DNA of 64,000 nucleotides from Sphingobacterium sp. UGAL515B_05 (GTDB taxonomy: Bacteria; Bacteroidota; Bacteroidia; Sphingobacteriales; Sphingobacteriaceae): contig NZ_CP109907.1 of assembly GCF_033097525.1 (NCBI RefSeq), forward strand, positions 5,828,001 through 5,892,000, given 5' to 3'. Under the pieces are notes generated by a model. It did not search any database and was not told the origin of the DNA. It saw only the letters and a program-made list of their open reading frames with translations. Of the stretch, positions 44,721-55,036 are shown one piece after another; the stretch's first letter is position 1; each line of letters opens with the position of its first letter. A program made the translations under genes and the position numbers.

Positions 44721-47700
44721 ATGAATTTTAATTTTCTTGTTCATAGAAATCGAATTGCTGTGAACATACCCAAGCAATGGAAGACCAAGATGAAGCTTAG
44801 TGCCTTTTTTACCCTTGCATGTGTTGTTAAGCTGTCTGCAGCTAGCTACGCACAATCAATTACTATTAACGCCAAAAAAATGTCTTTGGTGCAGGTATTA
44901 CGTACCATCCAAAAACAGAGTGGCGTCCCTTTTCTGTTGAATGGAAAAGAACTTGCCGACATTAAAATTGAGGCTCAGGTTCGTAATATGCCTTTAGAAA
45001 AAGCCATACAGGTTCTCTTAAAAGACCAACCTGTCGATTGGAGTTTTCAGGATAATATGCTTGTCGTAACGAAGTTAAAAACAAATTATCCGACTTATGA
45101 GCTTCCAAATAACTACACGTTAGTACAACAAACCCGCACATTCAAAGGAAATGTTCACGATAGCAAAGGAACAATGCTTCAGGGTGCGACGATCATGATA
45201 AAAGGTTCGACTAGAGCAACCACGACAGATGAAAGCGGTAACTTTCAGATCGAAGCAAATAATAATGCCGTACTCGTGATTAAAATGATCGGCTACCAAA
45301 CCAAAGAAATCCCATTATCCAACCAGCTTTACCTAAATATTGAACTTAGCCAACAAGTCGATGCACTAGAGGAAGTCGTCGTCGTAGGCTATGGTACGAC
45401 AAAAAAGAAAGAATTAATCGGTTCGGTTTCGCAGGTGGACGGAAAGCAGTTGGCAAAACGTACTGTCCCCCAGCTTGCGCAGGCCCTCACAGGTCAAATG
45501 CCCGGTGTAACCGTCATACAGCGATCTGGTCAACCTGGAGCAGCAAACAATACCATACAGATCCGGGGGGTGGGTTCGTTCGGTGCAAGTACCGACGCAC
45601 TTATTTTAGTTGACGGTATACCCACCAATTCCTTCAATGATATCGATCCAAATGATGTTGCATCTATCTCGGTACTGAAAGACGCCTCTTCGGCAGCCAT
45701 ATACGGAGCTAGAGCCGCCAACGGCGTTATTCTTGTTACAACAAAAACCGGGGCAACAGGTGGAAAATTAACGGTCAATTACAATGGCTATTACGGTATC
45801 CAGAAACCAACAGCTTTCCCCGAATTTGTCAACTCTTGGGAGTACGCTTCCTTGCTCAATGAAACCACAAGTGGCGGCGGAGGCTACACCGCAGAGGAGA
45901 TCCAAAAATTTATAGATGGCTCGGATCCCGACAACTATCCAAATAGTAATTACTTGACCAGTTCATTCAAGTCCCAAGCGGCGCAAACAGGCCATAACTT
46001 AAATATATCCAATACCACAGATAAAATACAATACACCTTATCTGCTGGCTTTCTCAATCAAAAAGGTATTGTCATCAAAAACAATTTTGACAAATACAAT
46101 GTTCGCCTCAATCTCATATCAAACCTCAATGACAAGCTCAAATTAACGACGCGGGTAGCGGCAATTCAGACCGAAACAGATGAACCTGCAGCACCGGCAA
46201 CGCTTGACTTCTCCCGGATGACGGATATCATTTCTCAGGTGATTCGCTATCCCGCCATATACCCAATACGCCTGAGCAATGGCGACTGGGGCGCAGGGAA
46301 TAACTTGAAGGGTACACCTGTATCTTTCCTGGAGAGCGAATCTTTCTACAAAGAAAAAGTATCCAATATCTCCGGAAACGCAAGACTCGACTGGAAACCA
46401 ATTTCAGATCTGACCTTGTCCGCTATTGGAGGCTATACGCAGACGAATGGCCGCACAAAACTTTTTAGAGCATCACAACGGATCAACAATTCCATTACGC
46501 TAGGACCTTCAAGCCTCAATCAAACCGCTCCTTATGAAACGTATAAAACGTTTCAGGCCTTAGCAGACTATAACAAAACGATCGGGGAACATTCCCTGAA
46601 AATATTAGGCGGTTATTCTTTCGAGAAAGGCTACAACGAAGGTTTAAGCGCTTACCGCCAGAATTTTCCCAGCAATGATCTTACCGAGTTAAATGTAGGT
46701 TCACCAGATGGACAACAAAACACTGGTACAGCTGCTGAGTGGGCATTGGAATCGTTATTTGCACGCGTACAATATAACTATGCCAAGAAATACCTTGTCG
46801 AAGGTGTTGTTCGATACGATGGATCTTCCCGTTTTCCAACCGATAAAAAGTATGCCGCTTTTCCTTCAATTGCAGTAGGCTGGCTACTGAGTGAAGAATC
46901 GTTTATAAAGGACCACTATCGTTGGATAGACGAATTGAAAATCAAAGGATCTTATGGGGTTCTCGGTAACCAAAATATTGTCAATAATGTCCAACAGCGC
47001 GTTGTCTCTAACTACCCATACCAGGATGTTTTAAATCCGGGTTATAATTACCCCTTTGGAAACACTATTTCTCCAGGGGTCGCCCGAACCACAATTGTTG
47101 ATCCTACGCTACGCTGGGAATCGACCCGAACGGCAGATGCGGGCGTGGAAGTGGCTTTATTTAAAAATTTACTGACATTCAGCAGTACCTATTACAACCG
47201 ATATACTTACGATATTTTGGTGAGCCCAGGTTCTAGTGTTTCCAAAATTTTGGGTTTTGAAGTAGGTGTACAAAATTCTGGAAAACTTCGAAATACAGGA
47301 TGGGAATTTACGCTAGGGCATCAAAAAAAATTAAATGATTTTTCTTACAACGTTAATCTGAACTTCTCTACGGTCAAAAATAGGGTCGTCGATTTGGGTG
47401 TCGGCAATATCAATCAACCAAATGGCTTAGTGGGAAATGGTTCCACCCTGTTTATCGGTTACCCGATTCAAGCCTACTACGGCTACCAGGCGGATGGCTT
47501 ATTTGTTGACGCAGCCGATATTGCAAGCTATGCTAATCAAACCAGCATCAACCCCAAACCGCAACCAGGCGATATCCGATACAAGGACATCAGTGGCCCC
47601 GACGGAGTACCTGATGGAAAAGTAGACGCTACGTACGACCGAACTGTGATTGGATCACGTATCCCCAAATACACCTACGGGATGAATATCGGGATGAACT

Positions 47701-48149
47701 ACAAAGGGTTTGACTTAGGAATACTTCTTCAAGGTGTAAGCGGTGTTAAAGGCTTATTGGACAATTATGCTGGATTTGCGTTGACACAAAACGGCAATAT
47801 CCAACGCTGGCAAGCTGACGGCAGATGGACTGTAGCCAATCCCGATCGAAATGCCATTTATCCAAGAATTGAACAATTGCCAAATACCGGCACACCAAAT
47901 ACCCTGCTATCAGACTACTGGTTACTGGATGCGAGCTACCTACGGCTCAAGAACATCCAATTGGGTTATACCATTCCTAAGCACATCCTTAACAAATGGA
48001 AATTGTCGGGTCTAAGGGTTTACGCAAATGCCGAAAACCTATTGACAGCAAGCAATTATAGAAAAGGATGGGATCCTGAAATCAATTCAAGCGGCGCCTA
48101 CTACCCTATTATGCGCAATTTTACATTTGGGGTTAACCTTAGTTTTTAA
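44721..48149 (+). CDS. SusC/RagA-family TonB-dependent outer-membrane transporter with STN domain
   Basis: 1142 residues. After a signal region (KLSAFFTLACVVKLSAASYA) come an STN signalling domain (about 45-95, ITINAKKMSLVQVLRTIQKQ), a carboxypeptidase-regulatory-like domain (about 138-215, GATIMIKGSTRATTTDESGN), a TonB box and plug (EEVVVVGYGTTKKKELIGSV; DGIPTNSFNDIDPNDVASIS), and a long beta-barrel ending in ...NFTFGVNLSF. It imports oligosaccharides across the outer membrane with SusD. The STN domain marks it as a transducer working with FecR. It precedes susD by 17 nt. Confidence 0.94.
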   Translation: MNFNFLVHRNRIAVNIPKQWKTKMKLSAFFTLACVVKLSAASYAQSITINAKKMSLVQVLRTIQKQSGVPFLLNGKELADIKIEAQVRNMPLEKAIQVLLKDQPVDWSFQDNMLVVTKLKTNYPTYELPNNYTLVQQTRTFKGNVHDSKGTMLQGATIMIKGSTRATTTDESGNFQIEANNNAVLVIKMIGYQTKEIPLSNQLYLNIELSQQVDALEEVVVVGYGTTKKKELIGSVSQVDGKQLAKRTVPQLAQALTGQMPGVTVIQRSGQPGAANNTIQIRGVGSFGASTDALILVDGIPTNSFNDIDPNDVASISVLKDASSAAIYGARAANGVILVTTKTGATGGKLTVNYNGYYGIQKPTAFPEFVNSWEYASLLNETTSGGGGYTAEEIQKFIDGSDPDNYPNSNYLTSSFKSQAAQTGHNLNISNTTDKIQYTLSAGFLNQKGIVIKNNFDKYNVRLNLISNLNDKLKLTTRVAAIQTETDEPAAPATLDFSRMTDIISQVIRYPAIYPIRLSNGDWGAGNNLKGTPVSFLESESFYKEKVSNISGNARLDWKPISDLTLSAIGGYTQTNGRTKLFRASQRINNSITLGPSSLNQTAPYETYKTFQALADYNKTIGEHSLKILGGYSFEKGYNEGLSAYRQNFPSNDLTELNVGSPDGQQNTGTAAEWALESLFARVQYNYAKKYLVEGVVRYDGSSRFPTDKKYAAFPSIAVGWLLSEESFIKDHYRWIDELKIKGSYGVLGNQNIVNNVQQRVVSNYPYQDVLNPGYNYPFGNTISPGVARTTIVDPTLRWESTRTADAGVEVALFKNLLTFSSTYYNRYTYDILVSPGSSVSKILGFEVGVQNSGKLRNTGWEFTLGHQKKLNDFSYNVNLNFSTVKNRVVDLGVGNINQPNGLVGNGSTLFIGYPIQAYYGYQADGLFVDAADIASYANQTSINPKPQPGDIRYKDISGPDGVPDGKVDATYDRTVIGSRIPKYTYGMNIGMNYKGFDLGILLQGVSGVKGLLDNYAGFALTQNGNIQRWQADGRWTVANPDRNAIYPRIEQLPNTGTPNTLLSDYWLLDASYLRLKNIQLGYTIPKHILNKWKLSGLRVYANAENLLTASNYRKGWDPEINSSGAYYPIMRNFTFGVNLSF

Positions 48150-48166
48150 CCAATCGATAAAAAACC

Positions 48167-49822
48167 ATGATACACATCTCATATAAACCTATAAAATTGG
48201 CCTTATGCATTCTTTTTGCATCAAGCCTAAGTACCAGTTGCAAAAAACAACTGGAAACCAATCCACTGGATAAATTTGCCAACGAAACCTTTTGGACAAA
48301 CGAAACGAATGCTCGAGCAGCGCTGACAGGATTATACAAAGCGGAAATACAAATGAACTCCCTCGCCGAATTCAGCCCCACAGATTGGTGGTCCTATAAC
48401 GGTCTGCTTTACCTGGAGTTTGCTTCGGACAATGCCTACGATAGACGTGGTGATAATTCGGTTTTCAACAAACTATCCGATGGTACCTTGACAAGCAATA
48501 ATAGCAACTTAGACAATTATTGGATGTATACCTACAAGAAAATCGCCCGTGTAAATTATTTTCTTGAAAACATAGATAAAACTCCTATTTCAGCAGATCT
48601 ACTCGCACGATTTAAAGCCGAAGCTCGGTTTATTCGTGCTTGCCAATATTTCTACCTATCCCAATACTGGGGTGATGCCCCTTTAGTTACCAAAACTTTA
48701 ACGCCCAGTGAAGCAAATCAGGTTTCCAAAGCGAAAAAACAGGAATTGGTTACATTTGTCGCGCGTGAATTGCAGGAAGCAGCAAACGACTTACCTAGTT
48801 ATGGCAAATTGACTACCGCAGAAAGGGGCCGCGCAAGCAAACAGGCAGCCCTCGCTTTCCTTGGACGCATCCAACTGGCAGAAAAATCTTACGCCGACGC
48901 TATCAAAAGCTATGAGCAGATCATCAATGCCAATGAAAATAGCATAGATCCTAACTATTCAGGCTTATTTAATGGAACCAACGAAACGAGCAAAGAGATT
49001 ATTTTTGCCACGCAGTACTTGGTTGATCTTGCCGGAAACGGAATGTTTCAGCACAATTTTCCGGCAATCGCCGGCGGCTGGCATCTTCACTGCCCGCTCG
49101 GTAGTCTTGTAGAAAGCTATGGTTTCACCGATGGAACGGCATTTTCGTACGATGATGCGCGATATAATGCGCAAGACATCAGCAAAAACCGGGATCCGCG
49201 TTTAGCTTTCACCGTGATAACGAATGGTGATCGTTTCAAAAACCTTAAATATACATCTCACCCCGACTCCACCCTATCTATCGACCAATTGACCACAACA
49301 AAACAGGCCACACGTACGGGCTACGGATTACGCAAGTTCAACGACGAAGGGTTTAGTGGAAACTTACAAAACTCTGGAGCCGACGTTCCTATTGTACGCT
49401 ACGCCGAAGTTCTCCTGAGTTACCTTGAAGCCAAACTCGAAAATGGAGACCCTATTACCAGCGACCTACTGGACAAAACCATCAACGCTGTCAGAAAAAG
49501 AAGCAGCGTTAATATGCCAGCCATTAACATCCAAAGTAGTGCCACCTTGCGCACGACGTTACGCAACGAAAGACGTGTGGAACTCGCATTGGAAGGACTT
49601 CGTTATTGGGATTTACTACGTTGGGGTATCGCAAAGGATGTACTGAAAGGTGATTTTTATGGCGCCCCATTTCCAAATGCGAAAAATCTTCGTATAAAAT
49701 CCGGTGGAAGTAAAGACCCTTATAGCCGATGGTATGTGACCAGCAAGTCCTTCCGGGCTGGCCAAGATGAACATTGGCCAATTCCGCAAAATGAAGTTAA
49801 TATCAATCCAAATTTAAAATAG
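48167..49822 (+). CDS. SusD/RagB-family outer-membrane lipoprotein
   Basis: 551 residues. A lipoprotein signal (ILFASSLSTSCKKQLETNPL, Cys at about residue 25) is followed by SusD-type helical repeats (RFKAEARFIRACQYFYLSQY; YWGDAPLVTKTL) and the C-terminal part (NERRVELALEGLRYWDLLRW) that is diagnostic for the family. It binds glycans at the cell surface and closes the SusC channel. It lies directly between susC and two sulfatase genes, which points to a sulfated ligand. Confidence 0.94.
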   Translation: MIHISYKPIKLALCILFASSLSTSCKKQLETNPLDKFANETFWTNETNARAALTGLYKAEIQMNSLAEFSPTDWWSYNGLLYLEFASDNAYDRRGDNSVFNKLSDGTLTSNNSNLDNYWMYTYKKIARVNYFLENIDKTPISADLLARFKAEARFIRACQYFYLSQYWGDAPLVTKTLTPSEANQVSKAKKQELVTFVARELQEAANDLPSYGKLTTAERGRASKQAALAFLGRIQLAEKSYADAIKSYEQIINANENSIDPNYSGLFNGTNETSKEIIFATQYLVDLAGNGMFQHNFPAIAGGWHLHCPLGSLVESYGFTDGTAFSYDDARYNAQDISKNRDPRLAFTVITNGDRFKNLKYTSHPDSTLSIDQLTTTKQATRTGYGLRKFNDEGFSGNLQNSGADVPIVRYAEVLLSYLEAKLENGDPITSDLLDKTINAVRKRSSVNMPAINIQSSATLRTTLRNERRVELALEGLRYWDLLRWGIAKDVLKGDFYGAPFPNAKNLRIKSGGSKDPYSRWYVTSKSFRAGQDEHWPIPQNEVNINPNLK

Positions 49823-49877
49823 TATCTTGGGTATCGTCAATTGTCAAACGATACCCTCTAAACAAAACTTAACGTAT

Positions 49878-51401
49878 ATGAAGAAGCCACTATCCCTAAC
49901 GTTATTACTCTCCTCGAGCCTTTTCGCAGCGCTCCCCACGGTTAGTTTTGCCCAAAAGGCTAGTAAACCGAATGTGATCTATATTTATGCTGACGACCTT
50001 GGTTTTGGTGATTTAAGCAGCTATGGTGCCAAACAGATCGAAACCCCCAACCTGGATAAGCTCGCCCAAAGCGGCGTACGATTTACCAATGCTCATAGTA
50101 CTTCGGCAACTTGTACCCCTTCCCGTTTTGCATTGATGACCGGAACGTATCCATGGCGTCAGGAAGGTACAGGCATTCTGCCCGGAGATGCCAAGCTAAT
50201 CGTTCCTACTGATAAAATCACCTTACCCAAAGTATTTAAACATGCGGGCTATGCTACTGCCATTGTTGGCAAATGGCATATGGGACTCGGAAATCAGGTC
50301 CAAAAAGACTGGAATGCACCCATAAAACCCGGGCCTAATGATGTAGGTTTTGACTATTCATTCATTTTTCCTGCAACAGCAGATCGCGTCCCAACGGTGT
50401 TCCTTGAAAATGATCAGGTCGTCGCTGCAGAGGCCAATGATCCACTCCTGGTCGACTATGAAAAGAAAATAGGTAACGACCCCACAGGAAAAGAGCATCC
50501 CGAACTGCTCAAAATGCATTCTTCACCTGGTCAGGGACATAATCAAACTATTGTCAACGGTATCGGAAGAATCGGTTACATGAGCGGTGGAACACGTGCC
50601 AGATGGGTAGACGAAGAAGTTTCCACAACATTTCTTCACAAAGCCCAGGACTTTATTTCACAACACCGAAACAAACCGTTCTTTCTCTACTTCTGCTTGA
50701 CAGAACCACACGTCCCACGCATGCCCGCAACACAATTTAAAGGTAAAAGCAAACTCGGCTACCGCGGCGATGCAATCCTTCAATTGGATTGGACCGTCGG
50801 ACAAATTCAACAGCAATTGCAACTTTTGGGACTTGACAAAAACACGATAATAATTTTCAGCAGCGACAACGGCCCCGTCCTCGACGACGGCTATATGGAT
50901 GGCGCTGTGGCCCAGCAAAATGGTCATTTACCCGCAGGTCCACTACGCGGCGGCAAATATAGCATCTTCGAAGGCGGAACTCGCGTGCCCTTTATCGTAA
51001 GCGGCAAGGGCGTTGCACAGGGAAAAGTTTCCAATGCATTGATCAGCCAAATAGATCTCTTGGCAACAAGTGCCCAATTATTGGATGTTCCACTAAAGGC
51101 AGATGAAGCAAAAGACAGCGCGCCGCTCCTGAAAACCTTAACCGGTCAAGATAATAAGGGACGTAGCAGTATGGTTCAGCATGCACAGACACTTGCCATC
51201 GTAAAGGACGAATGGAAATATATTGCGCCAAGCAAAGGTTCCCCCTACATGAAATTAACCGATACAGAAACAGGAAGTCTTCCGGAAGATCAGTTATACG
51301 ATCTTAAAAATGACATCGGCGAAAAGAATAATGTGGCTTCAAAATATCCAGAAAAGGTCGCCGAACTCAAGCAGTTATTGGAAGGAGAACGTAAAAAATG
51401 A
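49878..51401 (+). CDS. Secreted sulfatase, S1 family (Cys type)
   Basis: 507 residues from ATG 49878, chosen because it opens with a signal peptide (MKKPLSLTLLLSSSLFAALP). It removes sulfate esters from glycans. The metal-binding start NVIYIYADDLGFGDLSSYG and the formylglycine motif CTPSR with C79 (HSTSATCTPSRFALMTG) define an S1 sulfatase. Active-site elements KWHMGLG and SSDNGP are also present. The cysteine needs conversion to formylglycine by a maturase not found in the window. It is probably periplasmic. It overlaps the second sulfatase gene by 4 nt. Confidence 0.92.
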   Translation: MKKPLSLTLLLSSSLFAALPTVSFAQKASKPNVIYIYADDLGFGDLSSYGAKQIETPNLDKLAQSGVRFTNAHSTSATCTPSRFALMTGTYPWRQEGTGILPGDAKLIVPTDKITLPKVFKHAGYATAIVGKWHMGLGNQVQKDWNAPIKPGPNDVGFDYSFIFPATADRVPTVFLENDQVVAAEANDPLLVDYEKKIGNDPTGKEHPELLKMHSSPGQGHNQTIVNGIGRIGYMSGGTRARWVDEEVSTTFLHKAQDFISQHRNKPFFLYFCLTEPHVPRMPATQFKGKSKLGYRGDAILQLDWTVGQIQQQLQLLGLDKNTIIIFSSDNGPVLDDGYMDGAVAQQNGHLPAGPLRGGKYSIFEGGTRVPFIVSGKGVAQGKVSNALISQIDLLATSAQLLDVPLKADEAKDSAPLLKTLTGQDNKGRSSMVQHAQTLAIVKDEWKYIAPSKGSPYMKLTDTETGSLPEDQLYDLKNDIGEKNNVASKYPEKVAELKQLLEGERKK

Positions 51402-52888
51402 AATTAAAAGTTGGACTCTCCCTCATCCTCCTCGGATGGGGGACTCTTTTTGCACAACAAAAGAAAAAGCAGCATAAATTGCCCAATATTATATTTTTTT
51501 ATGCGGACGATTTAGGTTATGCCGAAACTGAGCCCTATGGACAACGATTGATCAAAACACCACATATCCAGCAGCTGGCACATGAAGGTTTACGCTTTAT
51601 AAACCACTATACAAGTACACCTGTATGCGCCCCAGCCCGTTGCATGTTATTAACGGGCAAGCATGGTGGCCAATCTTATATTCGCGGAAATTATGAATTG
51701 GGCGGTTTCGCAGATAGTCTCGAGGGTGGCCAGATGCCACTACCTGAAGGAACGTATACCATGGCTCACCTATTTAAAAAAGCCGGTTACCAGACCGCTG
51801 CCATTGGAAAGTGGGGACTTGGGATGAATAATTCCACCGGAAGCCCCAATAAACAGGGATTTGACTATTTCTTCGGTTACCTGGACCAGAAACAGGCACA
51901 CAATTACTACCCAACACATCTTTGGGAAAATGAAACAAAATATCCCCTTCAAAACAAGGAAAAATTTGTCCATTCTCCTTTAGATTCCAGTAAGGCCACG
52001 GCGGAGGACTTCAAACAGTTTGACGGTAAGGAATATGCACCTGAACTAATGACAGAGAAAGCACTGGCTTTTATCGACAAAAACCAAAGCAAACCTTTTT
52101 TCTTATACCTTCCTTATACATTGCCACACTTATCACTACAAGTTCCCCAGGAATATGTAGATAAATATAAGGACCTCTTCCATGACAAACCTTATTACGG
52201 ACAGGACGGCTATACGGCTACCCCCTATCCAAGAGCAACCTATGCCGGTATGATCACCTATCTGGATGACCAGGTCGGCACGATTATGAAGCATATCAAA
52301 GCATTGGGAATAGATGACAATACCATTATTTTATTCTCCAGTGACAACGGAACTGGCTTTAATGGGGGCATAGATTATCGTTTTTTCCGCAGTGTCGATT
52401 CACTTCGGGGATTGAAAATGGATGTTTTTGAAGGTGGTATCAAAGTTCCGTTAATTGTCAGGTGGCCCAACCATATCAAAGCGAATTCCGAAACAGATTT
52501 GATTTCGGCCCAATACGATCTCATGGCGACCTTCGCACAGCTGGTTCAACAAAGCCCCGGCCACAGCAATGGGCTCTCCCTCCTTCCAACCTGGCTGGGT
52601 GAAAAGAACCAACAAAAACATCAATATCTTTATTTCGAATATCCAGAAAAGGGCGGCCAGATCGCCATACGCGAAGGACGCTGGAAGGCAGTCAAGCTCG
52701 ATCTGAAGAAAAACCCTAAAGCAAAATGGCAATTATATGATTTAACAACAGACCCTTGGGAAGAAAAAGATATCGCGGTACAGCACCCACAAATGCTGCT
52801 GCATTTCGATGAAATTGTCAATAATGAACACCAGCCTGCTCATATACAGGAATGGGAGATTGTAGCGAATAAGATGATTAAAAAATAA
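51398..52888 (+). CDS. Secreted sulfatase, S1 family (Cys type), second copy
   Basis: 496 residues with a signal peptide (MKLKVGLSLILLGWGTLFAQ). Motifs: NIIFFYADDLGYAETEPYG, formylglycine motif CAPAR with C77 (TSTPVCAPARCMLLTGK), GKWGLGMN and SSDNGTGFNGG. It is a different subfamily from the upstream sulfatase, so the pair probably cuts two sulfate positions of the same glycan. It overlaps the first sulfatase gene by 4 nt and is the last gene before a strong terminator. Confidence 0.92.
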   Translation: MKLKVGLSLILLGWGTLFAQQKKKQHKLPNIIFFYADDLGYAETEPYGQRLIKTPHIQQLAHEGLRFINHYTSTPVCAPARCMLLTGKHGGQSYIRGNYELGGFADSLEGGQMPLPEGTYTMAHLFKKAGYQTAAIGKWGLGMNNSTGSPNKQGFDYFFGYLDQKQAHNYYPTHLWENETKYPLQNKEKFVHSPLDSSKATAEDFKQFDGKEYAPELMTEKALAFIDKNQSKPFFLYLPYTLPHLSLQVPQEYVDKYKDLFHDKPYYGQDGYTATPYPRATYAGMITYLDDQVGTIMKHIKALGIDDNTIILFSSDNGTGFNGGIDYRFFRSVDSLRGLKMDVFEGGIKVPLIVRWPNHIKANSETDLISAQYDLMATFAQLVQQSPGHSNGLSLLPTWLGEKNQQKHQYLYFEYPEKGGQIAIREGRWKAVKLDLKKNPKAKWQLYDLTTDPWEEKDIAVQHPQMLLHFDEIVNNEHQPAHIQEWEIVANKMIKK

Positions 52889-52921
52889 ATCGATTTCTTT
52901 CTTAATTTTTTAATCTTAAAA

Positions 52922-52966
52922 AACTTGGGTTGTCCGGATTGAATCATGACAACCCAAGTTTTTTAT
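52922..52966 (+). terminator. Terminator of the sulfatase locus
   Basis: A perfect 13-bp stem AACTTGGGTTGTC (52922-52934) / GACAACCCAAGTT (52948-52960), loop 13 nt, followed by a run of T. It is 33 nt after the second sulfatase stop. Confidence 0.92.
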
Positions 52967-53087
52967 GTAATTTAGCCAAGCAATCCATAGCGGGGCTCGA
53001 ATGTGAATTTACCTATTGAATGACGTATTGACCACACAGGAGTGTAACATATTCCGAAGGCCAACGTAAAACGATCAATAACCAAGT

Positions 53088-53681
53088 ATGCGGCAAATAG
53101 AATCATACATCAATACACTGAAAGAAGGTGATGAAATGGCTTTATGCTTTTTTATGGATCATTTTGGTCATTCTTTACGCTATTTTGCCTTTTCTTACCT
53201 CCGTAACAAAACCGATGCCGAGGAAATTGTCTCCGATGTTTTTGTTAAACTCTGGAATAATAGACAAAAGGTTGAGCATTATGAAAGCCTCAAAGCCTTT
53301 CTTTTTATCGCCACTAAAAATGCCTGTATCGATATGCAAAGAACTACGCAATTCAAAATACGGAAAGAGGAACTCGATATTCTGCAGCATATGTCGGTTC
53401 CGGATGAAGATGTACTCAAGAAGATATTCCGAACAGAACTCACCGAGTTGTTACTTGCTGAAATCAATTTGCTTCCCAAACAACAAGCTCAGATCTGCAA
53501 GCTCAGTTTTTTGGAAGGCTTGAATACAGATGAAATTTGCGAAACATTGAACACAACTGCATCAACCATCTATTATGCGAGATCCAAAGCATTGCATGCG
53601 TTAAAAGAACGTTTCAAATCGAAAAAATTTGAATATCTCACCATCCTAATGCTGACAGCTTGGTATACCTTCAAAAGTTAA
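53088..53681 (+). CDS. ECF-type RNA polymerase sigma-70 factor
   Basis: 197 residues. Region 2 is seen in ALCFFMDHFGHSLRYFAFSY, then DAEEIVSDVFVKLWNNR. Region 4 is GLNTDEICETLNTTASTIYY, then ARSKALHALKERF. It belongs to the Bacteroidota ECF group that pairs with FecR. It is separated from the sulfatase genes by a terminator. Its probable anti-sigma is the FecR at 43361, at the other end of the locus; this pairing is inferred from location. A C-terminal hydrophobic tail (YLTILMLTAWYTF) is unusual. Confidence 0.9.
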   Translation: MRQIESYINTLKEGDEMALCFFMDHFGHSLRYFAFSYLRNKTDAEEIVSDVFVKLWNNRQKVEHYESLKAFLFIATKNACIDMQRTTQFKIRKEELDILQHMSVPDEDVLKKIFRTELTELLLAEINLLPKQQAQICKLSFLEGLNTDEICETLNTTASTIYYARSKALHALKERFKSKKFEYLTILMLTAWYTFKS

Positions 53682-53788
53682 CTGCTACCGCACAGCCCGC
53701 ATCCTCCTCCCAGAAATTTATAAAATAAAGTAAACAACTACCTATCAATCGTTTAGGGAAATAATAATCAAAAAAAATGATCACAAAA

Positions 53789-53827
53789 AAAAGCTTAGCA
53801 TTCGGTCGGGCGACCTGCTAAGCTTTT
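53789..53827 (+). terminator. Strong hairpin terminator after ECF sigma gene
   Basis: A 12-bp perfect outer stem (53789-53800 with 53816-53827) plus an inner GGTCG/CGACC stem. It is followed by a modest T/A-rich tail. It lies about 107 nt after the sigma gene stop. Confidence 0.85.
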
Positions 53828-54325
53828 ATAAATACCTCTTTGTAAGAGGCAATCAACCTAAACCTAGGACAAAGATAGTGGTTCAAATGATATAAACAAA
53901 AATTTTGTTATATTTTTTTTCAACTCCCATAAATTTGTTTTAGCACAGCAATCACAAAAGGAATAGTAAGTGTACAATGTACACTACAATCTTTTTGCAT
54001 TTTTCAACAGGTTATTTTTTTGGTTGCTTCGCTCAGCTAGTCCCAACCACAGTATTTAACCCTTGCATTATTTATCTTTACAACAGAATGACCGATCATC
54101 TCCTGCCTTCGTTTTATCTGTCACTTTTATCTTTACGTACTCAATTGCATCCGTAAATATAGCCTACAGGTCAATACAGACCACAATTGTTGATTGTCCC
54201 TTAACTTTCAAGTCTGCCATTCAACTTAATTTGGTGGTGAAGTCTGATTTCAGATGTAATCACCATGAGCTCTTATCTACCACATTTGTGCGATCTAAAC
54301 ATCGATATTTCATTTAATTATTTAG

Positions 54326-54333
54326 TAACTTTG
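54326..54333 (+). promoter_or_regulatory. Bacteroidota -7 promoter element before ribE
   Basis: TAACTTTG fits TAnnTTTG and lies 22 nt before the ATG at 54355. No clear -33 TTTG was found at the expected distance. Confidence 0.45.
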
Positions 54334-54354
54334 GAATCAATCAAAAAAAATATC

Positions 54355-54945
54355 ATGTTTACTGGAATCATAGAAACCCTAGGAAAAATAGAAAATATCG
54401 AACAGGAAAAAAGCAATATCCATTTTTACGTCAGTTCTGCTATTTCCAATGAACTTAAAATAGACCAGAGTGTAAGTCATAATGGCGTTTGCCTTACTGT
54501 TGTTGGATTGAACAATGATCAGCATAAAGTGACGGCAATTGATGAAACCTTGCAGAAGACAAATCTCGCTCAATTAAAGGTGGGCGACCTGATCAATCTG
54601 GAACGTTGTACTTTGGCCGGCGGAAGATTTGATGGACATATCGTCCAAGGACATGTAGACCAGACTGCGCGTTGTATCCAAAAGAAAGATGAAAATGGTA
54701 GTTTTATTTTTACCTTTCAATATGATGTTTCCAAACAAAATATCACCGTAGAAAAAGGATCCATTACCGTAAATGGTATCAGCTTGACCGTAGTAGACTC
54801 TAAAGACGATCAGTTTTCAGTTGCTATCATTCCGTATACACTAGAGCATACCAACTTGCAACAAGTTGAAGTAGGTAGCACAGTCAACTTGGAGTTTGAT
54901 ATTATCGGAAAATATGTCACAAAGATAATGGCTTTACGCGCTTAA
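54355..54945 (+). CDS. ribE: Riboflavin synthase (alpha subunit)
   Basis: 196 residues from ATG 54355, chosen because riboflavin synthases begin MFTGIIE. It converts two 6,7-dimethyl-8-ribityllumazine molecules to riboflavin. Two lumazine-binding repeats are visible: SHNGVCLTVVGLN and LINLERCTLAGGRFDGHIVQ, GHVDQTAR in the first; SITVNGISLTVVDSKDDQFS and IPYTLEHTNL in the second. Size is standard. It stands alone, away from other rib genes. The symbol follows the Bacillus convention; in E. coli the enzyme is called RibC. Confidence 0.95.
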   Translation: MFTGIIETLGKIENIEQEKSNIHFYVSSAISNELKIDQSVSHNGVCLTVVGLNNDQHKVTAIDETLQKTNLAQLKVGDLINLERCTLAGGRFDGHIVQGHVDQTARCIQKKDENGSFIFTFQYDVSKQNITVEKGSITVNGISLTVVDSKDDQFSVAIIPYTLEHTNLQQVEVGSTVNLEFDIIGKYVTKIMALRA

Positions 54946-55036
54946 AAAATTTGCTATGCTTCCTCGGGTTTAAAGCCGACCCAAGGGAGCATATCCGAAC
55001 ACGCTTCGTTTCGGGTTCTAACAATGTATACTCAGT

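Larger units (their letters stand above)
53682..54354. other. Intergenic region with terminator and ribE promoter
   Basis: Holds a strong terminator near its start (53789-53827) and a -7 element near its end (54326-54333). The middle is AT-rich without a credible gene. No FMN riboswitch architecture was recognised before ribE. Confidence 0.45.

Noticed and set aside
54063..54317. 84-codon frame before ribE
   Set aside because: Low-complexity, hydrophobic and serine-rich, lacking a start context, and it extends into the ribE promoter region.
54000..54354. FMN riboswitch upstream of riboflavin synthase
   Set aside because: The conserved multi-helix RFN pattern was not recognised; only a -7 promoter element is visible.
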